Below are positions 11,481-26,400 of a DNA stretch of 64,000 nt, one piece after another. Within the stretch, counting starts at the first letter, position 1. Each line of letters begins with the position of its first letter. A program made the translations under genes and the position numbers. The notes below the pieces were generated by a model. That model did no database searches. It saw only the letters and a program-made list of their open reading frames with translations, and was not told the DNA's origin. This DNA comes from Hyalella azteca (Eukaryota; Arthropoda; Malacostraca; Amphipoda; Hyalellidae): positions 124,001 to 188,000 of the forward strand of contig NW_025935717.1 in the NCBI RefSeq assembly GCF_000764305.2. Direction: 5' to 3'.

Positions 11481-14400
11481 CTGAAACGATCATGAAGCGC
11501 AATTCAAAAGTGGGATCATGAGCTTCATGCCTATAATTGCAATAGAAACAATGTACTGACGCTGAATTGAACGATTCCATGCACAAAAAAACTTCAAACA
11601 CATGACAATGCAAACAAAAAAACAGGCTCAAGAGAAATCCAATATGCATAATGCACAGTAAATAAAAAAATTGCTATTTCATCACAAAAGCATGAAAATA
11701 CCAGCATAGAATACTGTTAACAACATAGAACTTACTCATAATTTGAAACAATAAGCATCTTAACGCTAGATATACCATATAATCTCATTACACAAATGTA
11801 CGATTTTGCTCTTAGCTACCATAAGATCCCACCGTCTCTCTAAACCTACTAGAGACTATTGTATATTACGACAGGTGAGCAATGAATATTGTATATTATG
11901 ATTAATGAAGAAAATCAACTATGATTATTGTATATTATGATTAATGAGGAAAATCAACTATGACTATTGTATATCATGAGCAGTGAGCAAAATCCACTAT
12001 AACTATTGTATATTTTGATTCGTGAGGAAAATCCACAATAACCATTGTATATTTTGACTAGTGAAGAAAATCCACAATGACTATTGTATACTATGAGTAG
12101 TGTAGGAAATCCACAAGCGACTAGTGGATATTTGCACTGGAAGGAAGTACACAAATGCTAATCAGTCCCACAAGAAAACAGTACACATGTTCTTACTTCT
12201 TGGACTGAGTGATGACAGACTGAAGAGCGGACTTGAAGACAGACGGAACGGACGAGTTAAGGGCTGGCTTACAGGAAGAGATGAGAGGTTGGCTCGCTTT
12301 GTTTGCCAGGGAAGTCTCAGACATCTCATTACTTTCGATAACGGACTTCGGGGGAGAGGTTATCTTTGAATCGGGATTTTTCTTTATAAGGTATTTTGAT
12401 GGCATCAGCTCCAATGAAGTTTTTTCTTCTGGTTTGGGTTGCGGAATAAGGTATTTTGCTGGTTTTAACTCCAGATTTGATGTTTCTTCTTCCGGTTTGA
12501 GTTTAGGAGTCAAATACTTCGATGGATTAAGTTCCAGAGATTTTGAGTCCGATTCTCGTTTGGGTTTCGAAACCAAGTACTTGGACGGTGTGAGCTCCAA
12601 AGCCGGAGTATCCACGTCTTTTTTGGATTTTGGACCTTCATTTGCTTTATCTTGATACTTGGAGTAGTAGTTTTGAAGCTTTTTTTGTAGATCTTCTAGA
12701 TCAGACAACTGCATCATGCGTCTGTAGGCGAGAATAAATGACATAACTTTAATTAAAATGACACACAATGGTCCTAAATAATGATCGATACTGACAGGAT
12801 AAAGGAAAATAATCCTAACCTGGCCCCAACTAAACCTAACCCTATAAAGAAAACTCAAATGTAATAAATTATAAAAAGATAACTTCAAAAATCGTGAAAT
12901 TATAAAATATTTCAACAACGAATACTCACTCGATTTTGACGTTAGATGCCTCGGGATTTTTAGATTTAGTGGCATCATTTTGAGGCGCAATGGACGCATC
13001 AGCCCTCCGTTTATTAACGTTCATTACATACTTCTTAGCCAATTCCAGTAGTTCGTCTTCTTGAGTTGATCTATCAGGTTCTGTATTCTCCTCCAAAATG
13101 GGTTCCGCAGGAGCATCTTTCTTTTTGACATACTTTGCTATGAGGTCTTCTTTCGAAGACAACTGAAGGATTTCTTTAGAGGACGCAGTACTGTCCGGCT
13201 CTGTCTGAGTTATATCTTTTTTCTTGACCAAGTACTTTTCAACTGATTTTAACGAACAATCTGGCTCTGTCTCATCAATGTCTTCAGGTTTTTTCTTGAC
13301 CAAGTATTTCTCAATAGATTTTAACAGCAAGTCTTTAGTCTTTTTCTTCTTTCTAGGCTTGTCTTTGTCAGAATCTGAACTGTCAGACTCCTTAGATTTC
13401 TTCTTCCTCTTCTTTTTGGAATCTTTGACGTCACTTAGAAGTGCGTTGGACTGATAAATCTTCTTGGTTATTTTCTTGAGTAATTCTTTATCGAGGCTTT
13501 GAAGTTGCGGATCATCAGAAAATCCAAGTGCCTTGAGACTAATTTTAGGCGGTTTCTGTTGTTTCTTGGCTTTTTTCTTCTTTTTCTTGCGTTTGATACG
13601 CTCAGAAATGGAGCTGCCTGCAGAGCTGCTGTGGCTGTTGCTGCTACTGCTGCGACTCGAACTGCTGCTGTGGCTAGCACTGCTAGACCGATGACGGCGC
13701 CGCTTCTTTTTAACGTCTGCAAAATGAGATATTGAAAAAATTAGTTTGAATAATATTTATCGTGTACAACTTCAATAAAAGTATCATTTTTTAGGTAAAC
13801 TGGAAACATTCCATCAAACAAATATAGTGATTCACTGAATTAAATATATTGTGTGCAACTTTAATTAATGAACAATTCGGTCAAAAAACTGAGAGCATTC
13901 AATCAAAGAAATATAAAAATGCACTCACCTTTGCTACGACTCTTATTACGATTTTCAGAAGACGTTTTTGGTTTTCCTGTTTCGTCATCTTCAGACGAAC
14001 GATCAGCCCGTTTGGCAATCTTGAGTTCGTCGTTGACCTCTTGCGAAACTCGAGATTTTGACCCCCGATCCCGATTTTGAGAAAGCTCATCCTGATTTTG
14101 AGTAGGCCGATCCCGAGTTTGAAATGGCCCATCCCGAGTTTGAGATGGCCCATCCTGAGTTTGAGATGGCCGATCCCGCGTTTGAAATGGCCCATCCCGA
14201 GTTTGAGATGGCCCATCCCGAGTTTGAGATGGCCCACTCCGAGTTTGAGATGGCCCATCCCCAGTTTGAGATGGCCCGTCCCGAGTTTGAGATGGCCCGT
14301 CCCGGGTCTTAGACGGTTCGTCCCGGGTTTTAGAAGGCTGATCTCGATTATGAGACGAACGATTACCAGATGAATGATGCCTCTCACGATCTCGAATATC

Positions 14401-17400
14401 GGGCGATTTTCCCCGTCGGTCGGAGGCTTTCTGTCTCACTTCAATGCCTTTTTCTTCTCGCTCACGGTTACGGGGGCGCGAGGGTCGGTCGTGTCGCGGT
14501 GAGCGACTGCGGTCTGCGCGAGATGAACGGGACTTGCGATGACCTGAACTGGGGGGACGTTTGTGAGACGAATCTGGAGACGACGAGTTCGACGAAGAAC
14601 GTGACGAAGAGTTACTTTGAAGTCTTTTGTTTCTGCAAAGCAACGAAAGAAGTCGTTTATTAATGACATAAGGGGAATCAAATAGTACGATAGTTATGAA
14701 ACAGTACCTAAATAGAAACTTGAAGATCAATGTCCAGAATAAAATAATGGCAACAGTTGAATAAAATTTAATCTTTTTAGAGGTGTTCATAAAAGAACAG
14801 CACAAGTCTATATATTGCTGGGTATTCTAAGCTTGGCCCATGAGACGATCAGATTCAGTTGGTGGTAGCTATGCAGATTTTCCTGATAGAAACGATACAT
14901 GGAAAAACGCCGACGACCTTGTCACGATGTTGGTGTTGAAGAACTTATGAATATATCAATAACTGAAGAATATTTCGTATAAGGTGACATACATAGGAAA
15001 GAATCTTTCACAGATACAGAACTTTGTCCATTTATTTAATATGTCTACAGTATCTAACTCATTCACAAGAAGGATAATCAAATTGAAAAATAGAGATAAT
15101 TACATACTTTGATCCTGAAATAAAAATCAATTTTTAATAAATGACGAGAAACTTTTCGCGCAACATTTTATTCTAACGTTCATCAAGAAACAATCAGGAA
15201 TAAAATATAAGTAATAAAAATAATGAATACGCGTACAAGTAATAAATTTATTAACCATAATTAACACAAGATATTGTTAAACAATGCAATTAAATAAGAA
15301 ACATCAGCAATTTGACAAAATATAGAAAAGTTATACAGGAAAGACCAAATTAAAAAAGACAGGCAAAGTTTGATCCTGAAATAAAAATCATTCAATGAAT
15401 TACGAGAATCTTTTCTCGCAACAATTTATCCTAACGTTCATCAACAAACAATACACACACAATATAGGTACAAATAAGTAAATAAGTGGAGTTAATCAAC
15501 AGAAAATAGTTGATGTTGTCGCTGGAATTTTCCGAGATCGCGGGACCGTATTTCCTCAGTAAAGCGAAGACTTCAGCGACATCTGGTTTCTCTGAAATCA
15601 TTGCATAAAAGTTGGTAAGATTTGTCTCAAAATACTAATTGATAAAAATAGCAAGTAGTTAGACAGAAAAAATAATGATAAGCGTTTGAACTACAATCAG
15701 GAATATTCTGCAATTTTGTTAAGGCATTTTCGAAAGGAAAAAAAAATAAATTTTACCGACGCTAAGGCATAATAAATATACATGTTATACATTCCCAGAT
15801 CTTTACAGGAGCGTTAATCAAATATAGGTCGTATCCAATATCTCATATCTTTTCACAATATGTCAGATGAAATATCGAGAATTTCGAGACAAAGGTTTTC
15901 TCTCTCTTTGTGATTTCATGGTGGCGCAAAATTACATGTCTCGACTAATCATTTAATTGCGATGATAATAATTTGATTGCAATCAATACTCGATGCCTAC
16001 CAAATGCTTTAATCAGTAACCAATCGCTTGCCCAAATAAAATTTGAAGTAGTGTTTCAGTCGGGCCGGCGCCGAGCAGGGTAGGCTAGAAGCAGTGGAGG
16101 AGCAGGTATGTCTTGTTTTGGGGCCTAAATGTACAATAAATGAAATACGTGCTACAAATCGGCCGCTCCCGGCAATGGTTGTTTAAATTTTGCTTCAAAC
16201 CCACTAGTATGCGACAGGCATGGCCGATCCTGCTTTAATCTTGCTCTTTTGCTTCAATTGGCGCAGAATCCAGCTCCGAATTCTAGCTGGGTAATTCTCC
16301 TATTAAATTCATTACTCCACGTATCATATTCACTTTTGATAGTGCGCTACTAAAGTCAATCTATCACTGACCAGTTCATTACCAGGTCATGGACCACTAA
16401 CCGGTTCAGGACCACGCTAAGGACCACTAACCGGTTCAGGGCCACGCTAATGACCACTAACCGGTTCATGACTACGGTAAGGACCACTAACCGGTTCATG
16501 ACCGCGCCAAGAACCACTAACAGTTCATGACCACGCTAAGGACCACTAACCGGTTCATGACCACGCTAAGGACCACTAACCGGTTCATGACCACGCTAAG
16601 GACCACTAACCGGTTCATGACCACGCTAAGGACCACTTACCGGTTCATGACCACGCTAAGGACCACTAACCGGTTCATGAGTTTGTTCAGGAAGCTGTCG
16701 ACCTTCTCATGATACTCCCGGTCTTCTCGGCTAAGCTGCGTGGCGAACTGAGCTTCACGAGGCACTACAATGAGAAGATATCATGATGTAAATCGAGAAC
16801 ACAGGCCGCATTTGATTGACATATATCATAAGGGTATATCATAAGGTAAATCTCGTATATTAATGCAATCTTGATATATATATCATGGTGGAAAATATCG
16901 TCATATACAATCCACTGATACATTGCAACGATTAATTGCTATTTCTCACAGTTGAAAATCTGCTGCTGGATATATAGGATGTCATTTCTTTAAAACAAAA
17001 CAGTTCAGAATTCGACATTCGCTCATCAATATCACTAAATAAAAGTGAAAATTTTGAGATACGATTACCAGCAAAAAAAGATACTGTTGAAGGAAATCAA
17101 AAATTGGAAATTGCTTAGAAAAACTAAGCAATTTCAACATTTAATGAACACTGACAACTCTTGAATATTTGAAAAGATACGGATATTACTTACGAGTCTT
17201 ATCATAATGACTCATGATGACGTATATCTTTTCTGCATACGTACCAATAATCAAATGCTAACCGAGAGTATAAAAGCAAATAAAATACCAAATAAATTCA
17301 TGATATTTTCAGTGAAAACGTTCTGGAGGCCAGCTCAATCACTTTAAAAACTCCAATAATACAAGTAAATTCAATCGACGGATCAAATTTACATGAGTGA

Positions 17401-20400
17401 GATTAAAACTTAAATACTCCAATAAGTGGGTGAGGTAACGTTTAAGCTGATCGATTTAAAACTCAAAGTAGATAAAAACTATTTGCGTTGTTCAGACAAT
17501 GTTCTTATTTAAACTGGTATTCAATGCTTCTTAGATCCTTAATTCTAAGGCAATAGAGATTGAAACTAAAATACGGAAATCACTTTCAGATATATAAACA
17601 TAGCTGTTTGGCTTGAAGGCGCACAGCTGCATGGGGTGGGTGGTTAGGCAGAAATCTTTAACGTTAAGTCCAACCACGGTGTTCGGATAATCTGATGTAG
17701 AAGATATGCAACGTCATTCCAACGTATGCAGAGGTTCACAGCGCAGAACTGTCAATTGTACCTCGTAAAAAATTAGATTTTCTGAACACCAAGAGAGGAG
17801 TTATCGTTCTAGAGATCTACTTGCCCATCCACCTCATTCTGCTGCGCGTCTATATGCTAACATTGTATCGTACGTACTAGCATACTAGAGAGATTTCAAG
17901 ATTTTAACTGCCACCACTTGTGCTCAAAATTTGAACATCTTGCAATTACAACGATTTAAACGAAAACCTTGGCTAAATAAAGCTTAGTGTTTATCCGATT
18001 GAAATTACCAATCAAGAGATTTATACTTTACTTCCCCAGTTTATTAACCAGGTAAGGTTTTAATCGCTGCCATGTAAATTAAGTCATTCTTTTAGATATA
18101 CCTGCATTCTTTGGAATTGATAGAGCGTTATTAATGAAAATATTGTAATTTGCATTTTTTTGCTTCCACATTCCTGCTCAATTCAAAGTAACGAATTATC
18201 TAAATAAAGATATATTTTTACATAATCATGAGTCAAACTCCATATATATCGATAATGATTCACTTTTTTATTCAAAGTATTTCTTCAATAATAAATCTTG
18301 CAGCATACGATTGAAATGCCAATACTGAATAAATAAGAAACACTTACCTTCATTCATCACAGAGCCCCATTTCCCATAGCCAAAAGGATGCCCAGTCACA
18401 TTGGGTGAAGGCCCAGCCATATTGGGTGGAAATTCAGCCATATTGGAGTGAAGTCCAGACATATTTGGCGGAAGACCAGCCATATCTTGCGGAATTCCCG
18501 CCATATTGTGAAGCATTCCAGTCATATTAGGAGGGAGTCCAGCCATATTTGGCGGCGGGCCATAAGGCATGCCGTAACTCACGGGCATGGAGGGATACCC
18601 AACATTTTGGTAAGGTTGAGGCCCTCTTGCGGGGCCCACAAATCCCGGTGGCGGGACTGAAAACCTTTGCATAGAAACGTCCATAAGAGGCCTGATCGGG
18701 TAAGCTATGCTTCCTGTAATGGGCATGGGAGGAGCAGACTGCGGCGCAGGCACCGTGTGAGGCGGCATATCAGGACCCGCGACATTCGGCGCATTCTTTG
18801 ACGACCGAGCGTCGAGTTCTCGGAGAGCATTGAGCGTTGGTTCGTGATCCGGGTTATGTTCTTTAGATTTCTCCAGGCATAGTCTAGCGCGGACGATATT
18901 GCCAAAAGATTTGTATCTGTTGAATGACGGATTAAAAGCATTTGGAAGGTGCCATTTCAAGTTCTTACCAACACATAAATATACAGATATTGTAATCGTT
19001 ATCATTTTAATGAGACATACATAAATAAATTCACTTAAGAAATATATAATATTGCAGATTCTATTTTCAAATGAATGCACAGACAACTGAAAAATACCTT
19101 CTAATGTTTAATTATGTGTTGAATGCATTTTTGGAATAAGAGAAAGTTCATGAAATCTATTCATCAGCTCAAAGAAAAAAATTTGATTTCTCAAAGAGAA
19201 ATCAAGTTCTTTCAATTTTTATATTAGTATAATATGCTAAGTGTGAACAATATATGAATTCACACACATATTTATTAAATTAGGAATAAAATAATATAGA
19301 AATTTATAAAAAAGACATTTGACCATGAAAAGGAAAAGGGAGGAGGTGAAAGAAATTTATTTACATTATTGAATACAATCAGTAAACAGTTGATATCGCA
19401 GTAAAATATCAGTAATATATCACCACATAAGTTAAATATTTCCTCTTTCTGGAAACGCCTTACATTTACTAATAACCATGATATTCCTGAACTCACTTTC
19501 TGCTCAGCATGATCAATGTAAGCGACAGAACTTCGATTTCATCAGGATTTTTCGGCTTCACGGTCATCGCATTTTCATAGTTCTTGTCAAGCATGATCTT
19601 ACCAGCAACAGACGCCGCACCACTACCACCACCACCACCACCACTAGCAGAAGTATTGATAGTCTCACTAGAACTCACAGCTGGGGCACTAGAACTAGTA
19701 GATATACACCTAGCACTAGCGGTTGTCTTAGTCCCGACACTAGATACTACGGGCACCGTCTTGGCATCAACCTTCTTAGGTTCACCAAGAGAGGAGCCCA
19801 CAACTGAATCAACAGCGGCAACATTCGCTTGAGTCGCAGGTATATTAATGGCTGAAACTTTTTTCAAATTTGCAACAAGATCAGGCGGAATATTTTCAAT
19901 CACACCATCAGGAGCAGTCGCAACAGCTGTAGCAGCAGCGGCAGCTGCTGATTTATTAGCTCCAATCACAAATGGAAGGACGCAAGCCGAGTCCTTACGT
20001 TTTTTGGTCTCTTGCACAACCTGTTTAATAGATCCTGACCCACTAGTGGTCACGGCTACGCTCGACTGGGTACCAGTTTGCGGGGGCTGTACATACGACT
20101 GAGTCGTCTTTATGTAATCCGGTGGTTTCCATGCGTTGTTTTGCATGGCAAGCTTTTGAGCCAAAGGCGATAAAGATTTCTCTCGATTTTTAAACCGTTC
20201 ATTAGAGGCCATGAGAGAATCTTCCATGGATTGCCTCGATGAACTTGCAGCAGCAGCAGCGTTGAAGGCAGGTCTGGCAGGCACGTGTACAGCAGGTTTA
20301 TCGTCTTCTACTTCAAACACTTCCTGCTCATCTTCTTCTTTCCTGTTAACATTATTAATCTTTTAAATTAAATTATCAAGGCTGCATAAAATTTATCTCA

Positions 20401-23400
20401 TTCAACAAAGAAAATTCAATCTTTAACCGACTATGTACTTTAGCCTTTTCCGAAAAATAAATCAAATTAATCCATCAAGTTAACAACCTCCAGCTCAATG
20501 TATATATATTTTTCACATAAAAATTGTTCTTTAAATTGAATATGATCACATTGAACAACATAATTACCAATAAGTGCTCAAATGACATGCAAGCAACAAA
20601 AATTGCACAAAAAGTTGCAGATATGAAAACATTTTTGACGCCATGATCAATGTAAAAACATGAGCTTTAGACTGCTATACTAGTCACTGAACCAATAGAT
20701 TAATTTCATAAATGTATTCTCTAGTTTAAGAAATAAATTATATACCGATACAAGTTTAAATATTTAAAACTTGCTGGTATGAAAAACAAGATAACGTATC
20801 AATGAATGTCGATAAATATCTCAAGAAAATATCAATGAATATTTTTGGGAAATATAAATAAATATTTTTCATAAATATCAATAAATATTTCTTATTTGAT
20901 GACTAAATCTCACTTGATGTCAAGGGAGAGCGAGCTTTTAAAGCCAGCGCGAGCGTGGAGTTTTTCAATGGCTTCTCTGGAGCCTTGGTGGCTTGCGTTC
21001 ACCTGCAGGGAGCGATGGAAACATTTTTCTGCTGCACCCAATTTGCCTTCCTGCTCATGCCTGGAAAAAATAGAGTTTTATGAAGAAACAAATTAAAAAA
21101 AATCAGTTCTATGAAGAAACAAATTAGTCTTATGAGAAAAAAAAGTTATGACGTTGAAAATGGAGTCATAAGACATCATACACGCCTCGTTTTCCGTTGC
21201 TGACTGCCATGAAACTTGAAACATTGAATATACGTTTTTTATAGTCCTTTGTCTTCAAATACGGAGACTGACACGAGTCTTATTATAATAAAATGCCACT
21301 TGGAATCCTCATATTAGAATTTCTAAGTCCTATCATAAGCCTAATCGCCGAACAGAGAAGAACAATAATAAGAAGATTGCCATAAGAAATATGAACACGT
21401 CAACAGCTACTGATAAGAAAAATTCAGCAGGACAAAGGGGAACTCTATAGTAAAAAATTATACATTTTTTACATTAAAATATTCGTAGCCTACAATGGAG
21501 TATGCAAAGATGCTTATGAACATAATTTGCAACATTTGCATCTAACAAAAGATTCGCAATGGACAAAAACGATTCATTTTTTCCAACATATGCATATAGT
21601 TGCTGCAAATATGAATGGATAGAATGAAAAATGTTCCCACCGTCTTCCAAGCTCGAGAAGAGTTTCACAAATATATTTCCTGGCGTTGCCATGCTCTGGG
21701 TTGTACTTTAAAGCCTTTTCAAAATCTTCAACAGCTTTCTCAAAGTTGCCCATGTTGCCCAGCCTGTAAATCGGAACGAAAAATTACAATGATGGCAAAT
21801 AACAACGAAATGTATCATCAAAGTAGATGAAGAAATTTATAATAAAATGATTTATAGATAAGGAGTTAAAGATAGACATGAAAGTACAGTTTTTTAACTA
21901 GGTGTTACCACACTGGAATGTTTTCATACAAAACGATATGTCAAACGACATTCCAAAACATTCATTTTTTCTTACATGATTAGAGGGGAAGAGATACGAA
22001 TATAATGTAGATAAGCACACGCAAAAAGAAAATAATTGTTTAAAAGTGAATATATAACACAAATGAGCTTCCTAATTTCCCCTTAAAATTCAGTTCTAAA
22101 AAGCTACAGGCAAAAATTTGATACTCGATTCTTGCGAATTGAGAATCAAATTAAGATGCAAGGAAGTTCAACTTGATACATCTGTTGTATTTAAAATATA
22201 AAATTAGTGTTTAACTGAGGTTACATGTAGGGCAGTCCTTATAGTAAGACGTTGAATAAACATGTACTAAAGTTTGTAATTGCATTTTTTTCAGTTTTGC
22301 GATTGTTATTCAACTCTATGACAAATCACAGCAAACATACTTCTACATTCAACTGGCTTTTGACCAAAAAAATCTATCAGGCACTAAACAAGTACTTAAA
22401 AGTCGCCAATTATATCAAAATGAACAATTATATCGACTTAATTTACAACATCAAGCAGCACATATGGGGATTAAAATCTTCACTAATAAACATGATATTG
22501 GCAAGTAAAATCCATATAGTTAACAAAAGTTTTTCAACAGCGTACAAAGCTCCTTTTGCCACGAAGGCTTCGACGTTCTCAGGGTCGATGGAAAGCGCTT
22601 TGTTGAGAAGCTGGAAAGCCTCGTTGTGTTCGCCTCTCTTGAAGTGCGCTACTCCATCCGCTACATGCTTGTGAGCCCAACACATGAGCTGGTGACGCCG
22701 CAGTTGTTTGTAGCAGCTGCTTTCTGGGAACTGTCCTCTGCAATGGGTAATTTATTACTGAATAATTACTTAGAAACTTAGTGGGAACTGTCCTCTGCAA
22801 CGGGTAATTTCTTACTGATTAATTACTTAGAAACAGTGGGAACTGTCCTCTGCAACGGGTAATTTCTTACTGAATAATATAATAACTTAGTGGAAGATGT
22901 GCTCTGCAAAGGGAGAACAGAGTAGTTACTCAGAAACCATAGTTGCAAAAAGAGAGATATTCATGTTGACTTTTCCTATCAGCGAGTGGACTGCATAATA
23001 TTTATACAAAACCATTAGCAAAATTTTGAACAAGATCAGGCAATTAACAATGAACCAAGTCTACCCTTGTTTGCCACATGTTATAAACCAATGCTGAACA
23101 ACATACATTTTATTATATATAGGTTTCTGATTATGTATTGATAAATTTAAAAAGAAACACTTCAACATAAAAGGCAGTAATTTGAAAAATTCTACCCACC
23201 TTGGTAACAAATAATGAGTTATGATAATACTCAAGTAAAACATCCGAGTAATTATACACCAACATAAACTTTAATGTCTTCAAGGAGGGTGAAATTGGAC
23301 TGTAATGCCCAGTAACTCATTATCAGTGTCTAACTCAAAGCATATATAACTCAGGGTAAATTTTTCATCACCGCCGGTCAAGAAGTGCCACAAAGCGTAC

Positions 23401-26400
23401 ATTTGAGCATATTGTTGCCATAGCAATGTCATGCATATTTCGGCATCTGCTAAACTGTGTAAAATTCCGTGTTGTACGTATTTTTAATGCTAATTGAGTT
23501 ACATGAGAAAAGTCATTTCAAAATGACAAGTTTGTAGAAACAATTATACATATTTTCATGTAAAATTATCAAAATCACAAGAATTTAGTTAGTTGACTTT
23601 GAAAAAAACTATTCTTGTGAGCTGCCTCAGTAGTATAAATAAACATTTGTGAGCTAAAATAAACATTCAATTCTGTAAAATTTAGATTGCCATTTATATG
23701 CATGTAATCACAAAGTTCTTTCTTCATTCATTGTTGTGGCCAACATTATCAAATAAATGGTAGTTCATACAAATAACATACCTTAGTGAACTCATCAGCG
23801 AGGTGTTCTTGAATGAGAGTTTCAACTGCTTTGACAAAAACTGGACACAGCGCGGGTTACGGAAGGATTCCATTTTTAGAAGATTTGAGTCATAGCTGCC
23901 AACACTTTCTTTGGTGTACGACTCCACGGCACTGCAGTAAGAAAGTTAATTTGAGAAATACAAGAAATATTGAAGAGAAAACAACAAGTAAATAAGATGT
24001 GAACAATCAGGAGTAAATGCATACAATATATGAGACAGTGCTATCTCAATTTAGACCATGAACAAATAGAAGCCAGTGTAAGAAAAGATGGCAGGTAACT
24101 GAAGAAAATGCATTGTTGAACAGAAAAATTTCATGAGAAAGTGACTCAATATAAACAATTAAAAATTTACTTCTAAATTGTCAAAATAGGTCAATTTACA
24201 AAAAAATGCAATAATCTTTACATTAAATATCAGAGGGAATATTAAATGCCTACTAGAACATATACCTGATTTCCTGTGGTTTATCTCAAGCCACTTGATA
24301 GAAATAAATCCTTAAATAAAACCTTTATGGGGGGGGGGTCCCAACAGCCTTATTTATATTACATCTACAAAACTCACTTGATGATTTCTGGCAGCTCACT
24401 CCTGTCGAGTTTACCAAGGCCAATCTCAATGTTATTTTCCACCAGAGTATCGCCCATTGTGCCTTGGACAAACAAATATATTCAATGTAATGTATTTTTG
24501 GCATTCAAAAAAATGTTTATATCAACATATATAATTCATCAATATATCAGAAGTACAAGAACAACAGTATATCAGAGCCTATACTGTTGTTGCCCTACAA
24601 AAAAAAACATGTTTGTAAGAGTAAGGCTCAACATTCTTCAACAACATATACCAATATATGAATGTTCAATAGTAAAACATTCCAAGGTAATTGGTGATTA
24701 TAGAGTTCACACAATTGTGAAAACTCCAATTGCTTAAATTGGCATAGAAACATTCCAGGAAAGTTTGTGTGCACTGCACACAAATTGTTACTCAGTAACA
24801 CAAACTTCTTCATTCAGCAAACTTGTGTCACTAAATGCATAGTTGAGCAATAATTTCAACAGGAAAAAAATATAATTCAGAGATTATTCAGATTTAAAAA
24901 TTTTCACTTAACTTTTAGAAAAAATTTAGTTCTATGAATGAATAACTAGTACCATTGCAGATGACATAAGCAATCATCACTGATGAAATTGGGATAAAGA
25001 TGAGGACATGCAAAATATGCTATCAACAGACACACAGGAATTGGCAAACTTCAAACTCAATGAATTACTTCAAAATGGTGAGAGAACAAACAGAACACAT
25101 TTTTAATAATCATGGAAGAAAGAATATCAATAATCTATTAATAAATAATAAATTAACCATATTCAAAAATATACGGTATATTAATTTGTTGTAATATTAT
25201 TCTTACATATTTAATAACATATAGAAATACTAATCATTGCTGCAGTATCTCACCAACAATGACCTCAGCGTTCTCGTCACCAACTTCACGTCTGACGGAG
25301 AGGACCTCCACTCTGACCAGCGTGTTGATGATCCATGTGTTGGGGATGGATCCTTCATCAATTTTAGGCACTCTTGTTTGGGCTATGTCCAAGTTAACCT
25401 GAAAATAAGAACATGTCCCAATTCCATGCTTCAAGAAATAATCCCACAGATATAAAAATAGGTGCCAAATTTCATTTTTTATCACTTCTTTCAAATCTCA
25501 ACTAAATCTAACAGAAATTCAAAGATATAATATTTTCTTAAAATTATGAGGACAAATGGTGAGCTGAAACATTTTATTTCAGCAAGAAGCAATGTGAACA
25601 ACATTAATTGAATACTTTTCTCACGTCAATAAATGAACAGCTCTATTTATGCAGGTCATTTCGTAATCAAGGCCAATTTTTGTTTTCAAAGAATTAATTA
25701 AGATGAATTTGAAATTAAAATTATCAAGTTATGGTTTAAACAAACAATCTCAGGTAGAGGTTAAAGCAATTTAAAGTTTTTTTTTTCTGTAGCAGTGAAC
25801 TGCATTAGATACAAAGCAAAAATGTGAAGTTTGCCATTGAGACAATTCAAATAAGTATTATATATATAGATAGATAAACATTGAAAGTTATGAAATAATT
25901 AAGCTAATAGCTCCTTAAAAAAATATAATAAACAGCATAACTCCTCATGTCAATAATTTTGCATACAATCATTCACTTACCTTGTGGACAAGAAAATTCT
26001 CATATTGATAAGTTCCAGAAAAAGACTTTGGTCTCAAGTTTCATTGTATTAAATACAGGCTGAGGTGCATGACGGAACACTGTAGTACCAACAAGTCTCT
26101 AACAAAGATGCACACATAAAATGCACTTCTGCATACACGTAGAAAAGGCATACAAAAGATGTTGACAATATAACAAATCAATAGAACAACATTATCATCG
26201 TAGAAGAACGAATGCACATAAAAAGATACTTTTCTCATACAAATGGAAAAGAAGTTGCGTTTTTCATGTACAGGATTGAAAGAAATTTCAAGAATTTAGT
26301 GAAAGCTCCTATAATTGACACTTATTTCAAAACAAATTCAAATTGTATTAATGTTTATTAAATATTGAAAGCCTGATTTGCAATTCAAATGTAAACAACC

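Noticed and set aside
14077..14373. Plus-strand open frame with WPIPSLR-type repeats
   Set aside because: It is the antisense reading of the 21-bp coding minisatellite of exon 14; the minus-strand frame has splice sites and family context.
16527..16712. Plus-strand [10 protein letters not shown] repeat protein
   Set aside because: Frame opened by the 30-bp minisatellite; no start context, promoter or extension outside the array.
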